Part shown: positions 1-6,476 of the stretch, in pieces
Position numbering within the stretch: the stretch's first letter is position 1
How the letters are laid out: every line of letters begins with the position of its first letter
NCBI GenBank assembly: GCA_903834195.1
Contig: CAILIB010000045.1
Coordinates: forward strand, 1 to 45,680
Origin: an uncultured Candidatus Berkelbacteria bacterium
Lineage (GTDB): Bacteria; Patescibacteriota; UBA1384; CAILIB01
DNA length: 45,680 nucleotides
Reading direction: 5' to 3'
Notes under the pieces: generated by a model
Databases searched by the model: none
Seen by the model: only the letters and a program-made list of their open reading frames with translations
What the model was told of the DNA's origin: nothing
Program-made: the position numbers and the translations under genes

Positions 1-301
1 AATAATTCGTGTGTGTTCTGTAAGTGCTATTCCCGAGCTTACCCTCCTGAGTACTCCAGATGTTCGGAGCGGAATAATGAGCTTTACAATAAAAGACATT
101 CACCCTCACGATGTTGCCGAAGCACTCGGTGAACAAGGTGTGTGTATTCGGGCTGGCCACCATTGTGCAGCCCCACTCCATGACACGCTCGGCATTCCGG
201 CCAGCAATAGGATTAGTGTTGGACTATACACAGAAGAATCAGATATAGACACCTGTGTTGAAGCTCTTCAAAATACTATCAAATTTTTCAGTCGTGTTTG
301 A
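1..301 (+). CDS. sufS: Cysteine desulfurase SufS-like, C-terminal fragment (5' end outside the window)
   Basis: The reading frame enters from the left edge and ends at a TGA. The visible ~99 residues match the C-terminal domain of class V, SufS-type PLP-dependent cysteine desulfurases. The segment RAGHHCAAPL carries the catalytic, persulfide-forming cysteine, and NRISVGLYTEESDID matches the conserved end of the small domain. The enzyme removes sulfur from cysteine and passes it to a scaffold, here almost certainly the IscU/SufU-like protein encoded next. The stop overlaps the likely start of that gene by 8 bp, indicating an operon with translational coupling. The PLP lysine lies outside the window, so the N-terminal half cannot be checked. 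Confidence 0.9.
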   Translation, partial: IIRVCSVSAIPELTLLSTPDVRSGIMSFTIKDIHPHDVAEALGEQGVCIRAGHHCAAPLHDTLGIPASNRISVGLYTEESDIDTCVEALQNTIKFFSRV

Positions 302-671
302 TCTGTACCGTGAGCAAATCTTAGATCGATCTCAAAATCCTCGATTTCAGGGGAGTATTGAAAATGCTACTCATTTTGCGGATGGTGAGAACCGTTCCTG
401 TGGGGACGAAGTTCATATTGAGGTCATTATTACTGATGGAAGCTTTTCAAAAATATGTCACACAACGCGTGCGTGTGCAGTATGTAGCGCCACTACAGAT
501 TTATTAGCCGAAGAGTTTGAGGGGAAACCAGTTGCTTCCCTGCACACATTTGGTGTAGAGCAAGTTACTGAGTTGCTTGGTATTCCACTGTCGCCTATCC
601 GCCTCAAATGTGCCTTGCTACCGTTAGAAACATTAAAAAATTTAATACTTTCATCAAAAAATAAGCTCTGA
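294..671 (+). CDS. sufU: Fe-S cluster scaffold, IscU/SufU family
   Basis: This is a scaffold for Fe-S cluster assembly. Starting at the GTG at 294, the protein has 125 residues and opens FDLYREQILDRSQNP, the usual N-terminus of the family. Three cysteines sit at about C36 (SCGDE), C61 (RACAV) and C106 (RLKCALLPL), close to the 37/63/106 spacing of E. coli IscU. The 18-21 residue insertion typical of Firmicute SufU is absent. The position before the last cysteine is Lys rather than the His of IscU. An upstream GTG at 255 is open in frame but would add 13 residues not typical of the family. It overlaps the desulfurase gene by 8 bp and works with it. No other suf/isc genes are visible here. Confidence 0.85.
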   Translation: MFDLYREQILDRSQNPRFQGSIENATHFADGENRSCGDEVHIEVIITDGSFSKICHTTRACAVCSATTDLLAEEFEGKPVASLHTFGVEQVTELLGIPLSPIRLKCALLPLETLKNLILSSKNKL

Positions 672-677
672 AAGCAA

Positions 678-705
678 TTGATCGCATTCAGAAAACTGAT
701 ATACT
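678..705 (+). promoter_or_regulatory. Sigma-70 promoter of the 715 gene
   Basis: TTGATC at 678-683, then 16 nt, then TATACT at 700-705. The ATG at 715 lies 9 nt beyond the -10 box, so transcription should begin within about 3 nt of the start codon and give an essentially leaderless mRNA. Confidence 0.6.
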
Positions 706-714
706 TTCGATTGT

Positions 715-999
715 ATGCTTACAATACTCACCCGACACAATGAGTTTGGATATATTTCGGTATTCATTGACTCAAAAGATTCACTTCCTGCACACATACA
801 ACTTATCGATAATACAAATCGATGGGAATCAACCGGAAAAATCACGAGGAGAGGCTATATTGGCATCCTTCCTCGGCGTGATTCCCTAATTATCGAAACA
901 CCTCCAGGGGAGGTAATTGGAATCATCCGATCAAAAGACAAAGACACACCTCTTCCAGCAACAATCAGCGGGCGCCTCGGACGATTATTTCCTCAGTAG
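715..999 (+). CDS. Hypothetical small protein (94 aa)
   Basis: I do not recognise this protein. It has 94 residues, no transmembrane segment, no signal peptide and no cysteine. The alternation of hydrophobic and polar residues suggests a small beta-rich fold. The C-terminal third is rich in Lys, Asp, Pro and Arg. The ATG is chosen because a well-formed promoter (TTGATC-16-TATACT) ends 9 nt upstream. It has its own promoter and lies 43 nt after the scaffold gene, so it is probably a separate unit. It faces the exonuclease gene at 1056-1628 convergently. Confidence 0.6.
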   Translation: MLTILTRHNEFGYISVFIDSKDSLPAHIQLIDNTNRWESTGKITRRGYIGILPRRDSLIIETPPGEVIGIIRSKDKDTPLPATISGRLGRLFPQ

Positions 1000-1055
1000 G
1001 AACATCTCCGCTTTCATTATTTGTCATCCAGCATCGCAACTGGCTGACAATTTTT

Positions 1056-1628
1056 TTAAAACAAGCTCAAATTCATTGGAGTCTCATTCCGTTCAATCTT
1101 GACGTGAAAATTTACATCAACCTCACGTTCGCCCTGAATATTCGAGTACTTAATATATCCAGCACTTTTACCAAAATCGTAAATTTCTTTGGTAATTTTT
1201 ACATCATCCAAACAATACGCGCGAAGCTCCTCTATTTTTCCCTCACGAAATAGGGAAATAGCCTTTAGCCCATCACCAGATTTGCCTGTTCCAAGCGTGG
1301 CATGAGCAATGTTATCCAACTTAATGCGAAATCCAGCCGAGGCATGAAATTGCTCGAGAATATCAAAGCTTTGAACCTTACTAATCTCAGGAAAATAGGT
1401 AGAAATAACCTGATCGTCGAAACCTTTGTTATTAAATCCAATCAACAGGTCGCAGTTTTCCAATCGGCGAAAGAACTGGGGGAGTTCGTCTTCGGTGTAA
1501 CTATAATAACGATTATCATTGTACGAATATGCGCCCAAAAGTGAGATATGAAGGCGACGTGGATCACGCGTACCAACTTCTTGGAACGTTTCTTTGGTTT
1601 CTATATCGTACACAATAATATCGCCCAT
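1056..1628 (-). CDS. Predicted 3'-5' exonuclease, DEDD / RNase H-like fold
   Basis: A 190-residue single-domain exonuclease of the ribonuclease H-like DEDD superfamily (YprB/RNase_H_2 type). The N-terminal motif IVYDIETKET supplies the first two acidic metal ligands. LLIGFNNKGFDD is the second motif, and CLDDVKITKEIYDFG near residues 140-155 supplies the last acidic ligands. Such proteins trim single-stranded DNA or RNA with two metal ions; the substrate here is unknown. There is no attached helicase or polymerase domain. The short tail after residue 165 is not part of the catalytic core. The ATG at 1628 is the natural start because the DIE motif follows immediately. It is followed on the same strand by no closely spaced gene. 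Confidence 0.75.
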   Translation of the reverse strand: MGDIIVYDIETKETFQEVGTRDPRRLHISLLGAYSYNDNRYYSYTEDELPQFFRRLENCDLLIGFNNKGFDDQVISTYFPEISKVQSFDILEQFHASAGFRIKLDNIAHATLGTGKSGDGLKAISLFREGKIEELRAYCLDDVKITKEIYDFGKSAGYIKYSNIQGEREVDVNFHVKIERNETPMNLSLF

Positions 1629-1677
1629 AGTAAAAATTACAGAAAAGTGGGGAAGACTCCCCCGGATTATTTGTTAT

Positions 1678-2274
1678 TTAGCGTGAAGCAGCGGTAAAAC
1701 GCTCCTCTACCCTGGCCCAATTCACGTTTTTGAGGAAGGCTGCAATATATCCCTTTCGATCTGATCCGAAGTCGATAAAGTAGCCGTGCTCATAGACATC
1801 ACATGGAAGCACTGGAGTAGCACCCCACACACCGCCGTGATTTTGAGAGTCGGCAGCGTAGATATGAAGGGCGTTATCAGATCTGTCGAAGGCAAGAATA
1901 GCCCATCCCCTAGCCCCCATTGCAGTAGCAGTGAACTCCCCTACGAAGCGTTCCCAAGTCCCCCACTGGTTCATAATTACATCCTTGATTGTAGTACCGT
2001 CAGGATTACCGTCTCCTCCGAGAATATCGAAGAAAACCTCATGGAGAATCATGCCATTAGTGGCAAAAGTCTCCCCTTCCTTTAGCCCCCTCCATTCCGA
2101 GAAAATTTGATTTGCAGCAGAAAGTTGCTCGTCGGTGAAACTTTTTTGTTTCTCAGTAATCTCGTTGCGCTTGGTTACATACCCGGCGTAGAGCTTATCG
2201 TGGTGAATTTCGTTGGTTTTTGCTGAGATTCCGGCAAGCTCCCCTGGGTTTGGTGAGGTCATTTCGTAGGCCAT
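1678..2274 (-). CDS. sodB: Superoxide dismutase, Fe/Mn family
   Basis: This enzyme dismutates superoxide to oxygen and hydrogen peroxide in the cytoplasm. The 198-residue protein carries the four expected metal ligands: H24 (EIHHDKLYAGYV), H78 (MILHEVFFD), D159 and H163 (CDVYEHGYFIDFG). The usual DVWEH is DVYEH here, a variant seen in divergent members, so iron or manganese use cannot be assigned. The start is the ATG at 2274. The frame stays open upstream to 2487, but those 71 residues are unlike the family and cover the divergent promoter of the zincin gene. An SOD in an otherwise very reduced gene set suggests exposure to oxygen. Confidence 0.9.
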   Translation of the reverse strand: MAYEMTSPNPGELAGISAKTNEIHHDKLYAGYVTKRNEITEKQKSFTDEQLSAANQIFSEWRGLKEGETFATNGMILHEVFFDILGGDGNPDGTTIKDVIMNQWGTWERFVGEFTATAMGARGWAILAFDRSDNALHIYAADSQNHGGVWGATPVLPCDVYEHGYFIDFGSDRKGYIAAFLKNVNWARVEERFTAASR

Positions 2275-2325
2275 AAGAGTGTCGTTAATGATTAGGCTTT
2301 TTGATAGTACCACCGGGCTAACAGA

Positions 2326-2354
2326 TTGACAAATGAGGGTTTTTATGGTAAATT
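2326..2354 (+). promoter_or_regulatory. Sigma-70 promoter, extended -10
   Basis: A perfect TTGACA at 2326-2331, a 17-nt spacer, then TAAATT at 2349-2354 preceded by TGG (extended -10). The ATG at 2366 is 11 nt beyond the -10 box, so the 5' leader would be only about 5 nt. The divergent sod gene begins 52 nt to the left. Confidence 0.7.
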
Positions 2355-2365
2355 CCCTGATCACC

Positions 2366-3055
2366 ATGAAACCCGTAAATATCTGTTTCGATGCGGGGGT
2401 GACACCTCGCGAACAAGAATGTACACTGTCCGGAATACGCGAAATGATCGCAATTGCCGGCCTAACTAACTCGATTGCTGTACGCAACTACGGCAACTGG
2501 AAGTCACGGAGTTACAATCCAAATGGAGTACTGAAGGAATTTCACTCTGTTGAGTGGTACCTCCAGTATACCAAAGACAATAGTGACGGACGAGGCCAAC
2601 TCGACGCAGGACAGTTGCACAAACTATTCTGGAACGAGCCCTGGCAAAAAACCGACCCGCACTATGATGTACTCATCACCTCAGCTGATTTGTACGATGC
2701 CCGTAACGGAGTCAGGGAAACAAACTGGATCTTCGGCTCCGCCATTCCTGGATTCAGCCTCGTTGCATCCACCTTCAGACCCCGTGCAGAATTTCGAAAT
2801 GAGACTACCTACTTGGAAGTTCTCAAAACCGGAGTGATGCACGAATTTGGTCACGTTATCGGCTTACCAAATGAAAACCGCGGGTACGCTCTTGAAGAGA
2901 ACCTCGGCGGACACTGTACAAATCGGTGTATCATGCGGCAACGTGTGCGCATTGCTGAGTGGGGAGAGATCACAGCTGATCGGTTAAACCACGGCGCGCT
3001 CTGCAGAGATTGCCTCAGAGACCTATCTCGAGGAATCCCCGACTTGAGACGATAA
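2366..3055 (+). CDS. Archaemetzincin-like zinc metalloprotease
   Basis: A 229-residue predicted soluble metalloprotease without signal peptide. H159-E-F-G-H163 is the zinc-binding helix, followed by VIGLPN. Further on come H183-C184, C188 and M190 (GHCTNRCIM) and C213-R-D-C216. Archaemetzincins carry HExxHxxGxxHCx4CxM followed by CxxC, so the order of elements matches. Here, however, about 16 residues separate the helix from the His-Cys motif, the first cysteine spacing is one shorter, and 22 residues precede CxxC. The third zinc ligand is probably H183 rather than N169. Start chosen at 2366, just beyond a consensus promoter. An ATG at 2333 lies inside the promoter. Substrate unknown. A palindromic terminator follows. 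Confidence 0.7.
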   Translation: MKPVNICFDAGVTPREQECTLSGIREMIAIAGLTNSIAVRNYGNWKSRSYNPNGVLKEFHSVEWYLQYTKDNSDGRGQLDAGQLHKLFWNEPWQKTDPHYDVLITSADLYDARNGVRETNWIFGSAIPGFSLVASTFRPRAEFRNETTYLEVLKTGVMHEFGHVIGLPNENRGYALEENLGGHCTNRCIMRQRVRIAEWGEITADRLNHGALCRDCLRDLSRGIPDLRR

Positions 3056-3057
3056 TC

Positions 3058-3095
3058 TAGGATCCTATACTTCAAATGTAGGATCCTAATTTTTT
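3058..3095 (+). terminator. Rho-independent terminator
   Basis: TAGGATCCTA (3058-3067) is repeated at 3079-3088. The decamer is its own reverse complement, so the two copies form a 10-bp stem with an 11-nt loop, followed by six T. It begins 3 nt after the zincin stop codon. Confidence 0.75.
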
Positions 3096-3206
3096 GCCCA
3101 AATTTATGCTTCGCTACTCTCAGTTCCGTCATTCAATAGCTGCCACTTGCTCATAGGAAGTGTAGCCATAGGAACGACATACAGCACATGTAGCCCGTCA
3201 CCCAGA

Positions 3207-3235
3207 TTGACAATTTGCTCATATTGACGTATACT
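3207..3235 (+). promoter_or_regulatory. Consensus sigma-70 promoter
   Basis: TTGACA at 3207-3212, a 17-nt spacer, TATACT at 3230-3235. This is one of the best matches to consensus in the window. Expected transcription start is near 3242, giving a 27-nt A-rich leader without an SD site ahead of the ATG at 3269. Confidence 0.75.
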
Positions 3236-3268
3236 AATTTAATTTCGAAAAACAAAAACAAATATCCA

Positions 3269-3610
3269 ATGCCCCTCACATTTGCCCATCTCAAAAAAGC
3301 CTATCTCGATTCTGGCTACGAAATCCGTTTTGTTCCCCGCCAGCAACTCGAGGGGATGGCACTTGACGCCCCTGCCGAAGTTAAGCGTCACCTTGATACA
3401 AATATCATGGGATTAATCATGCCTGATGAGTACGCTATCGGTATTGCTAAGGAGTTAGACACCGACGAACGTGCAGTTACGCTACTCCACGAGCTCATCC
3501 ACCTCGCCGATCCAATGATGGAAGAAGACGAAGTTGAAGCTCTCACACTTGAGATGGAAGAGACCCTCTCACCACAGCAGTTTGGATTCTTGCAGTTCCT
3601 CGCGAGCTAG
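3269..3610 (+). CDS. Minimal HExxH zincin-like protein
   Basis: A 113-residue protein with one zinc-peptidase signature, AVTLLHELIHLAD, at about residues 72-84, and a downstream Glu cluster (EEDEVEAL) that could supply the third ligand. That arrangement resembles the small zincin core of ImmA/IrrE-type (minigluzincin) peptidases. There is no helix-turn-helix, no membrane segment and no signal peptide. The start at 3269 is chosen because a strong promoter ends 33 nt upstream and the 18 additional residues upstream are low-complexity. No antitoxin or repressor partner lies next to it; trxA follows 37 nt downstream. Peptidase activity is inferred from the motif only. Confidence 0.6.
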   Translation: MPLTFAHLKKAYLDSGYEIRFVPRQQLEGMALDAPAEVKRHLDTNIMGLIMPDEYAIGIAKELDTDERAVTLLHELIHLADPMMEEDEVEALTLEMEETLSPQQFGFLQFLAS

Positions 3611-3647
3611 GTATATAGTAGGTAAGCTCAGTCATAAACCACAACAT

Positions 3648-4007
3648 ATGGAAGAAACCCACGCAACCATCGAACTTACCGACGCAACATTTACCTCAGA
3701 AGTTAAAACATTCTCTGGAATAGTTTTAGTTGATTTCTGGGCCGAGTGGTGCGGACCTTGCCGTGTAATGTCCCCTCGCATTGAAGAGTTGGCACAAAAA
3801 TACGCTGGAAACCCAATGGTGAAAGTTGCAGCGCTTGACGTAGATGCAAACCAAGAAACATCTATGGAATATCGGGTTATGTCCCTTCCCACATTTAAGG
3901 TATTCCGCAGTGGCCAAGTCGTTGACGAAATGATCGGATCAGCTCCAGTAACCGAGCTAGAGAACATGATTATCCGACTTCTCCCTAAAGAAGCTGCTGC
4001 TGCATAG
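3648..4007 (+). CDS. trxA: Thioredoxin
   Basis: This is a cytoplasmic protein-disulfide reductant. The 119-residue protein has the active site W34-C-G-P-C38 in VDFWAEWCGPCR and the cis-proline loop SLPTFKVF about 40 residues later. Length and order match classical thioredoxin. The ATG at 3648 is chosen because the family N-terminus begins there, although the frame is open upstream through the preceding gene. The C-terminus ends in an alanine run. The partner reductase is probably the trxB gene at 22455-23420. A hairpin at 4038-4057 with a short T tail is its likely terminator. Confidence 0.95.
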   Translation: MEETHATIELTDATFTSEVKTFSGIVLVDFWAEWCGPCRVMSPRIEELAQKYAGNPMVKVAALDVDANQETSMEYRVMSLPTFKVFRSGQVVDEMIGSAPVTELENMIIRLLPKEAAAA

Positions 4008-4037
4008 TAGTATATTCGGTTTTTGTTTGGTATCATG

Positions 4038-4059
4038 AAGAGGCGTAATAGCCTCTTTT
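4038..4059 (+). terminator. Short hairpin abutting the next start codon
   Basis: AAGAGGC (4038-4044), loop GTAATA, GCCTCTT (4051-4057) and T residues running into the ATG at 4060. It probably ends trxA transcription. An extended -10 motif (TGGTATCAT, 4028-4036) overlaps its left edge and would start a transcript inside the hairpin for the polymerase gene. Confidence 0.55.
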
Positions 4060-5301
4060 ATGTACCAAGGATTAAAATCACCTCAAAACGCTCGCGTACT
4101 ATACCTAGATTTCAACTCTTTTTTTGCGAGCGTTGAACAACAAAATAACCCTGCCCTGCGCGGCAAACCTTTGGCTGTAGTTTCTCATATTGGACCAGCT
4201 GGCACTGCACTAGCTGCCTCTTATGAGGCCAAGAAACTCGGTATTCGCACAGGAACCCGTCTCAGGGACGCTTGGGCACTATGCCCTGATTTACTGACCG
4301 TGCAAGTCGGTTTAAGCAGCTATAAAGCCGTGCATAAAAAGTTCATGGCAATATTACAGGATATGTGCGGACCAGAAGTTCGTGCCTGCAGTATCGATGA
4401 GGCAGTAATTCCACTCTCCTCTAACTGGTATGGCTCAGAGTCAGCTCATACACTTGCACTTGCGATTAAAACCCGGTTTCGGGAAGAACTTGGTGAGTGT
4501 ATCAAGTGTTCAATCGGCATTGCTCCCAACGGTTTTCTCGGGAAACTCGCCACTGACATTCGTAAACCTGATGGCCTCCTCGAAATAACTCTCGAAAATA
4601 CAACTGAAATCTTACAAGACTTAGATCTGACTGATTTATGCGGCATTGCCCGTCGCATGGCAGTCCGACTTAATACCTGGCAAATTAATTCACCACTCGA
4701 TTTATATCACAGCTCGCCTGAAATTCTCAGACAACAGTTTGGTATTTGGGGGCAACAATGGTGGTGGCGCCTGCATGGGTACGAACCAGATAACGGCACT
4801 GGTGATTTAAAGTCGATGAGCACTCAACACGCTCTGACTAAATGGACACACGATACCCTTTCCCTCGAACCAACGCTCGATCGCATGACCGATCGTCTCA
4901 TTCACCGGTTGCGACGCAATAAATTTCAATGTCGTCAGGTGGGCATTTTTCTCAGCATAAAAGGTGGACGCAGTCTTTCAGTTGAAGATACCCTCGATGC
5001 TAGTACTCAGAGTTACACAGTACTTTGGGATCGCATTCATCAACTCTTTCACGACCTCCCCCTTATTACCGAAGGGCAAATCCGTTTGCTCGGCGTCTAT
5101 TTTAACCGTCTTATTCCAAGCGAGAATGGCTACCAGCTCGATTTGTTTCAACAAACCGAACGAAGTGAGTCTGTAAGCAAAGCTGTTGAATCTGTCCGTT
5201 CTCGACATGGTTTTCAGGCTATTCAACGTGGGTCAGTGATTCGGCTTGATCCAATAATCGCCAAGGAGAAGCTTGGTTTTGGTCAGATTAAGGATCTGTA
5301 G
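4060..5301 (+). CDS. dinB: Y-family translesion DNA polymerase (DinB/UmuC type)
   Basis: An error-tolerant polymerase that copies damaged DNA. The 413-residue protein has the palm motif LYLDFNSFFASVEQ (first catalytic Asp), ASYEAKKLGIRTG (fingers), CSIDEAV (catalytic Asp-Glu pair), SIGIAPNGFLGKLATD, and a helix-hairpin-helix-like thumb segment (DLTDLCGIARRMAVRL). The little-finger domain follows. The end (RSRHGFQAIQRGSVIRL) is typical of DinB-like proteins from reduced bacteria. No beta-clamp-binding motif is obvious at the C-terminus. The start is the ATG directly after the hairpin. No LexA-type operator was recognised. Confidence 0.85.
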   Translation: MYQGLKSPQNARVLYLDFNSFFASVEQQNNPALRGKPLAVVSHIGPAGTALAASYEAKKLGIRTGTRLRDAWALCPDLLTVQVGLSSYKAVHKKFMAILQDMCGPEVRACSIDEAVIPLSSNWYGSESAHTLALAIKTRFREELGECIKCSIGIAPNGFLGKLATDIRKPDGLLEITLENTTEILQDLDLTDLCGIARRMAVRLNTWQINSPLDLYHSSPEILRQQFGIWGQQWWWRLHGYEPDNGTGDLKSMSTQHALTKWTHDTLSLEPTLDRMTDRLIHRLRRNKFQCRQVGIFLSIKGGRSLSVEDTLDASTQSYTVLWDRIHQLFHDLPLITEGQIRLLGVYFNRLIPSENGYQLDLFQQTERSESVSKAVESVRSRHGFQAIQRGSVIRLDPIIAKEKLGFGQIKDL

Positions 5302-5312
5302 CCTCTGTTTGA

Positions 5313-5341
5313 TTGACCTTCCCACGCAATTCCGGTATAGA
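5313..5341 (+). promoter_or_regulatory. Sigma-70 promoter
   Basis: TTGACC at 5313-5318, a 17-nt spacer, TATAGA at 5336-5341. Expected start near 5348, giving a ~40-nt leader that contains the SD site GGAGG at 5379-5383. Confidence 0.65.
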
Positions 5342-5388
5342 AAAGGTGGAACATTTCGCATTGGCGATCTTGATTCCCGGAGGAAAAC

Positions 5389-6138
5389 TTGTCAACGATT
5401 TCGGAAAGAGCCGCAATTGCAGAGGCTAACCAGACCAGATTCGCACGATTAAGAAAATACCCTGGACGGATTCTGTCCAGGGGAATAACCCCAAATGGGG
5501 AAGAGTTCGTCATACAGTACGCGATCACTGCTAGAAGCGCACCTTCGCAGAATCGTAAGCTCGAACACAACCATACAACGTCCTCGATACGTACAACACT
5601 CGCCGATCCCAAAGGACCTGGAAGTAGCGATACACGACTGACCGTTTATCCGGCCGTTGCAGAATACGACAACTTTCACGTCGTATCAAATGGCACTCAT
5701 ACGCTCAAAATCCTTGGCGGTGAGATTGTGGGCATGAGTCCAATCGAATCACTTGCTAGCGAGAGCTACGAACCAGATTCTTTACACACTCCTCGGATAT
5801 GGGGAACCTGTACCTTGGAGGATGGTACGGCCAAAGTCCAAATTGGAAGTATCAACAAAAAGGTCGACAACGACGATTCCCTCCCACAAAATTGGGAGTA
5901 CACAGAGCTCGTACCTGGGCTTTGCTACACGATCCATACCTACGAAGGAGACTGCGACCCACCACAACCCTTCTACGCCGAGCCTTACGAGATGCCGATT
6001 GAGTCAAATGCTCCTCCGGAAATTCTCAGAAGTCTCTGGGAAATCATCGGAACTGAATTTCGTGTCTGCGCGCTGGTACGCACCATCAATCTCAAAACTG
6101 GCCAGGTCAGCACGTACATCGAAAACCGATTCAGCTAG
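5389..6138 (+). CDS. IMP cyclohydrolase-like (PurO-like) protein
   Basis: A 249-residue protein resembling the PurO/IMP cyclohydrolase-like family (PF07826), whose characterised archaeal members close the IMP ring in purine synthesis. Matching segments, recalled from that family, are YPGRILSRGITPNGE, ITARSAPSQNRKL, the Tyr-Pro and Asn-Gly-Thr blocks (LTVYPAV, HVVSNGTHT) and EPDSLHTPRIWGT. It begins with TTG, supported by GGAGG with a 5-nt spacer and a good promoter. No other purine gene is nearby, so a different ring-handling or regulatory role is possible. It is flanked by its own promoter and terminator as a single-gene unit. Confidence 0.65.
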   Translation: MSTISERAAIAEANQTRFARLRKYPGRILSRGITPNGEEFVIQYAITARSAPSQNRKLEHNHTTSSIRTTLADPKGPGSSDTRLTVYPAVAEYDNFHVVSNGTHTLKILGGEIVGMSPIESLASESYEPDSLHTPRIWGTCTLEDGTAKVQIGSINKKVDNDDSLPQNWEYTELVPGLCYTIHTYEGDCDPPQPFYAEPYEMPIESNAPPEILRSLWEIIGTEFRVCALVRTINLKTGQVSTYIENRFS

Positions 6139-6165
6139 TGCCACATCGAAACTCGTCAATACTAC

Positions 6166-6196
6166 AAACGCCCAGGGTATCAACACCCGGGCGTTT
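6166..6196 (+). terminator. GC-rich terminator hairpin
   Basis: AAACGCCC-A-GGGT (6166-6178) pairs with ACCCGGGCGTTT (6185-6196) with one bulged A. The T tract afterwards is short and interrupted. It ends the IMP cyclohydrolase-like unit. Confidence 0.65.
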
Positions 6197-6210
6197 AACA
6201 TTTAGTGCAG

Positions 6211-6239
6211 TTGAGTGAGAAGCTATATCCTGTTAGAGT
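6211..6239 (+). promoter_or_regulatory. Probable tRNA-Ser promoter
   Basis: TTGAGT at 6211-6216, a 17-nt spacer, TAGAGT at 6234-6239 preceded by TGT (extended -10). Transcription from about 6246 would give a precursor with ~96 nt of 5' leader, including the tRNA-like fragment and hairpins at 6267-6333. Confidence 0.5.
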
Positions 6240-6266
6240 AGAAACGCTCAGAAATAGAAATAATCT

Positions 6267-6341
6267 GGAGAGGTCGCATATCCAATAGGATATTGCTCCA
6301 ACCTCGCTCATAATGAAGTGCGAGCACTTCATTCTTCACTC
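6267..6341. repeat. tRNA-Ser 5'-end duplicate plus hairpin module
   Basis: Positions 6267-6280 repeat exactly the first 14 nt of the tRNA-Ser gene (GGAGAGGTCGCATA). Then come a small hairpin (ATATCC/GGATAT, 6278-6293), CCTCGCTCATAA, a 9-bp hairpin (6312-6320 with 6325-6333, loop CGAG) and a CACT-ending spacer just before the real tRNA. The tRNA-Glu locus has the same order of parts at about 42677-42752. Confidence 0.7.
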
Positions 6342-6431
6342 GGAGAGGTCGCATAGTGGTCTAGTGCACCGCCTTGGAAAGGCGGCATACTCGAAAGGGT
6401 ATCGAGAGTCCGAATCTCTCCCTCTCCGCCA
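6342..6431 (+). tRNA. tRNA-Ser (anticodon GGA)
   Basis: 90 nt including an encoded CCA. Acceptor stem GGAGAGG (6342-6348) pairs with CCTCTCC (6421-6427). The anticodon arm is CCGCC-TTGGAAA-GGCGG, giving anticodon GGA for UCY codons. A long variable arm follows (ACTCGAAAGGGT), as expected for serine, then T arm GAGAG-TCCGAAT-CTCTC and GCCA. The T loop has TCCGAAT rather than the usual TTCRANN. Confidence 0.95.
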
Positions 6432-6439
6432 AAGTGAAA

Positions 6440-6465
6440 AGCTCAGTTAAAGACTGGGCTTTTTG
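6440..6465 (+). terminator. tRNA-Ser terminator
   Basis: AGCTCAG (6440-6446), loop of seven, CTGGGCT (6454-6460) with one G·T pair, followed by TTTTG. It lies between the tRNA and the repeated downstream element. Confidence 0.7.
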
Positions 6466-6476
6466 CTTTGGAAAGA

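Noticed and set aside
2275-2487. N-terminal extension of superoxide dismutase to the farthest upstream start codon
   Set aside because: The extra 71 residues are not typical of the family and run across the divergent zincin promoter and coding region.
4035-4136. A 33-codon overlapping frame starting in the trxA-dinB hairpin
   Set aside because: It overlaps the polymerase gene in another frame, has an Arg/Phe-rich composition without known relatives, and no SD site.
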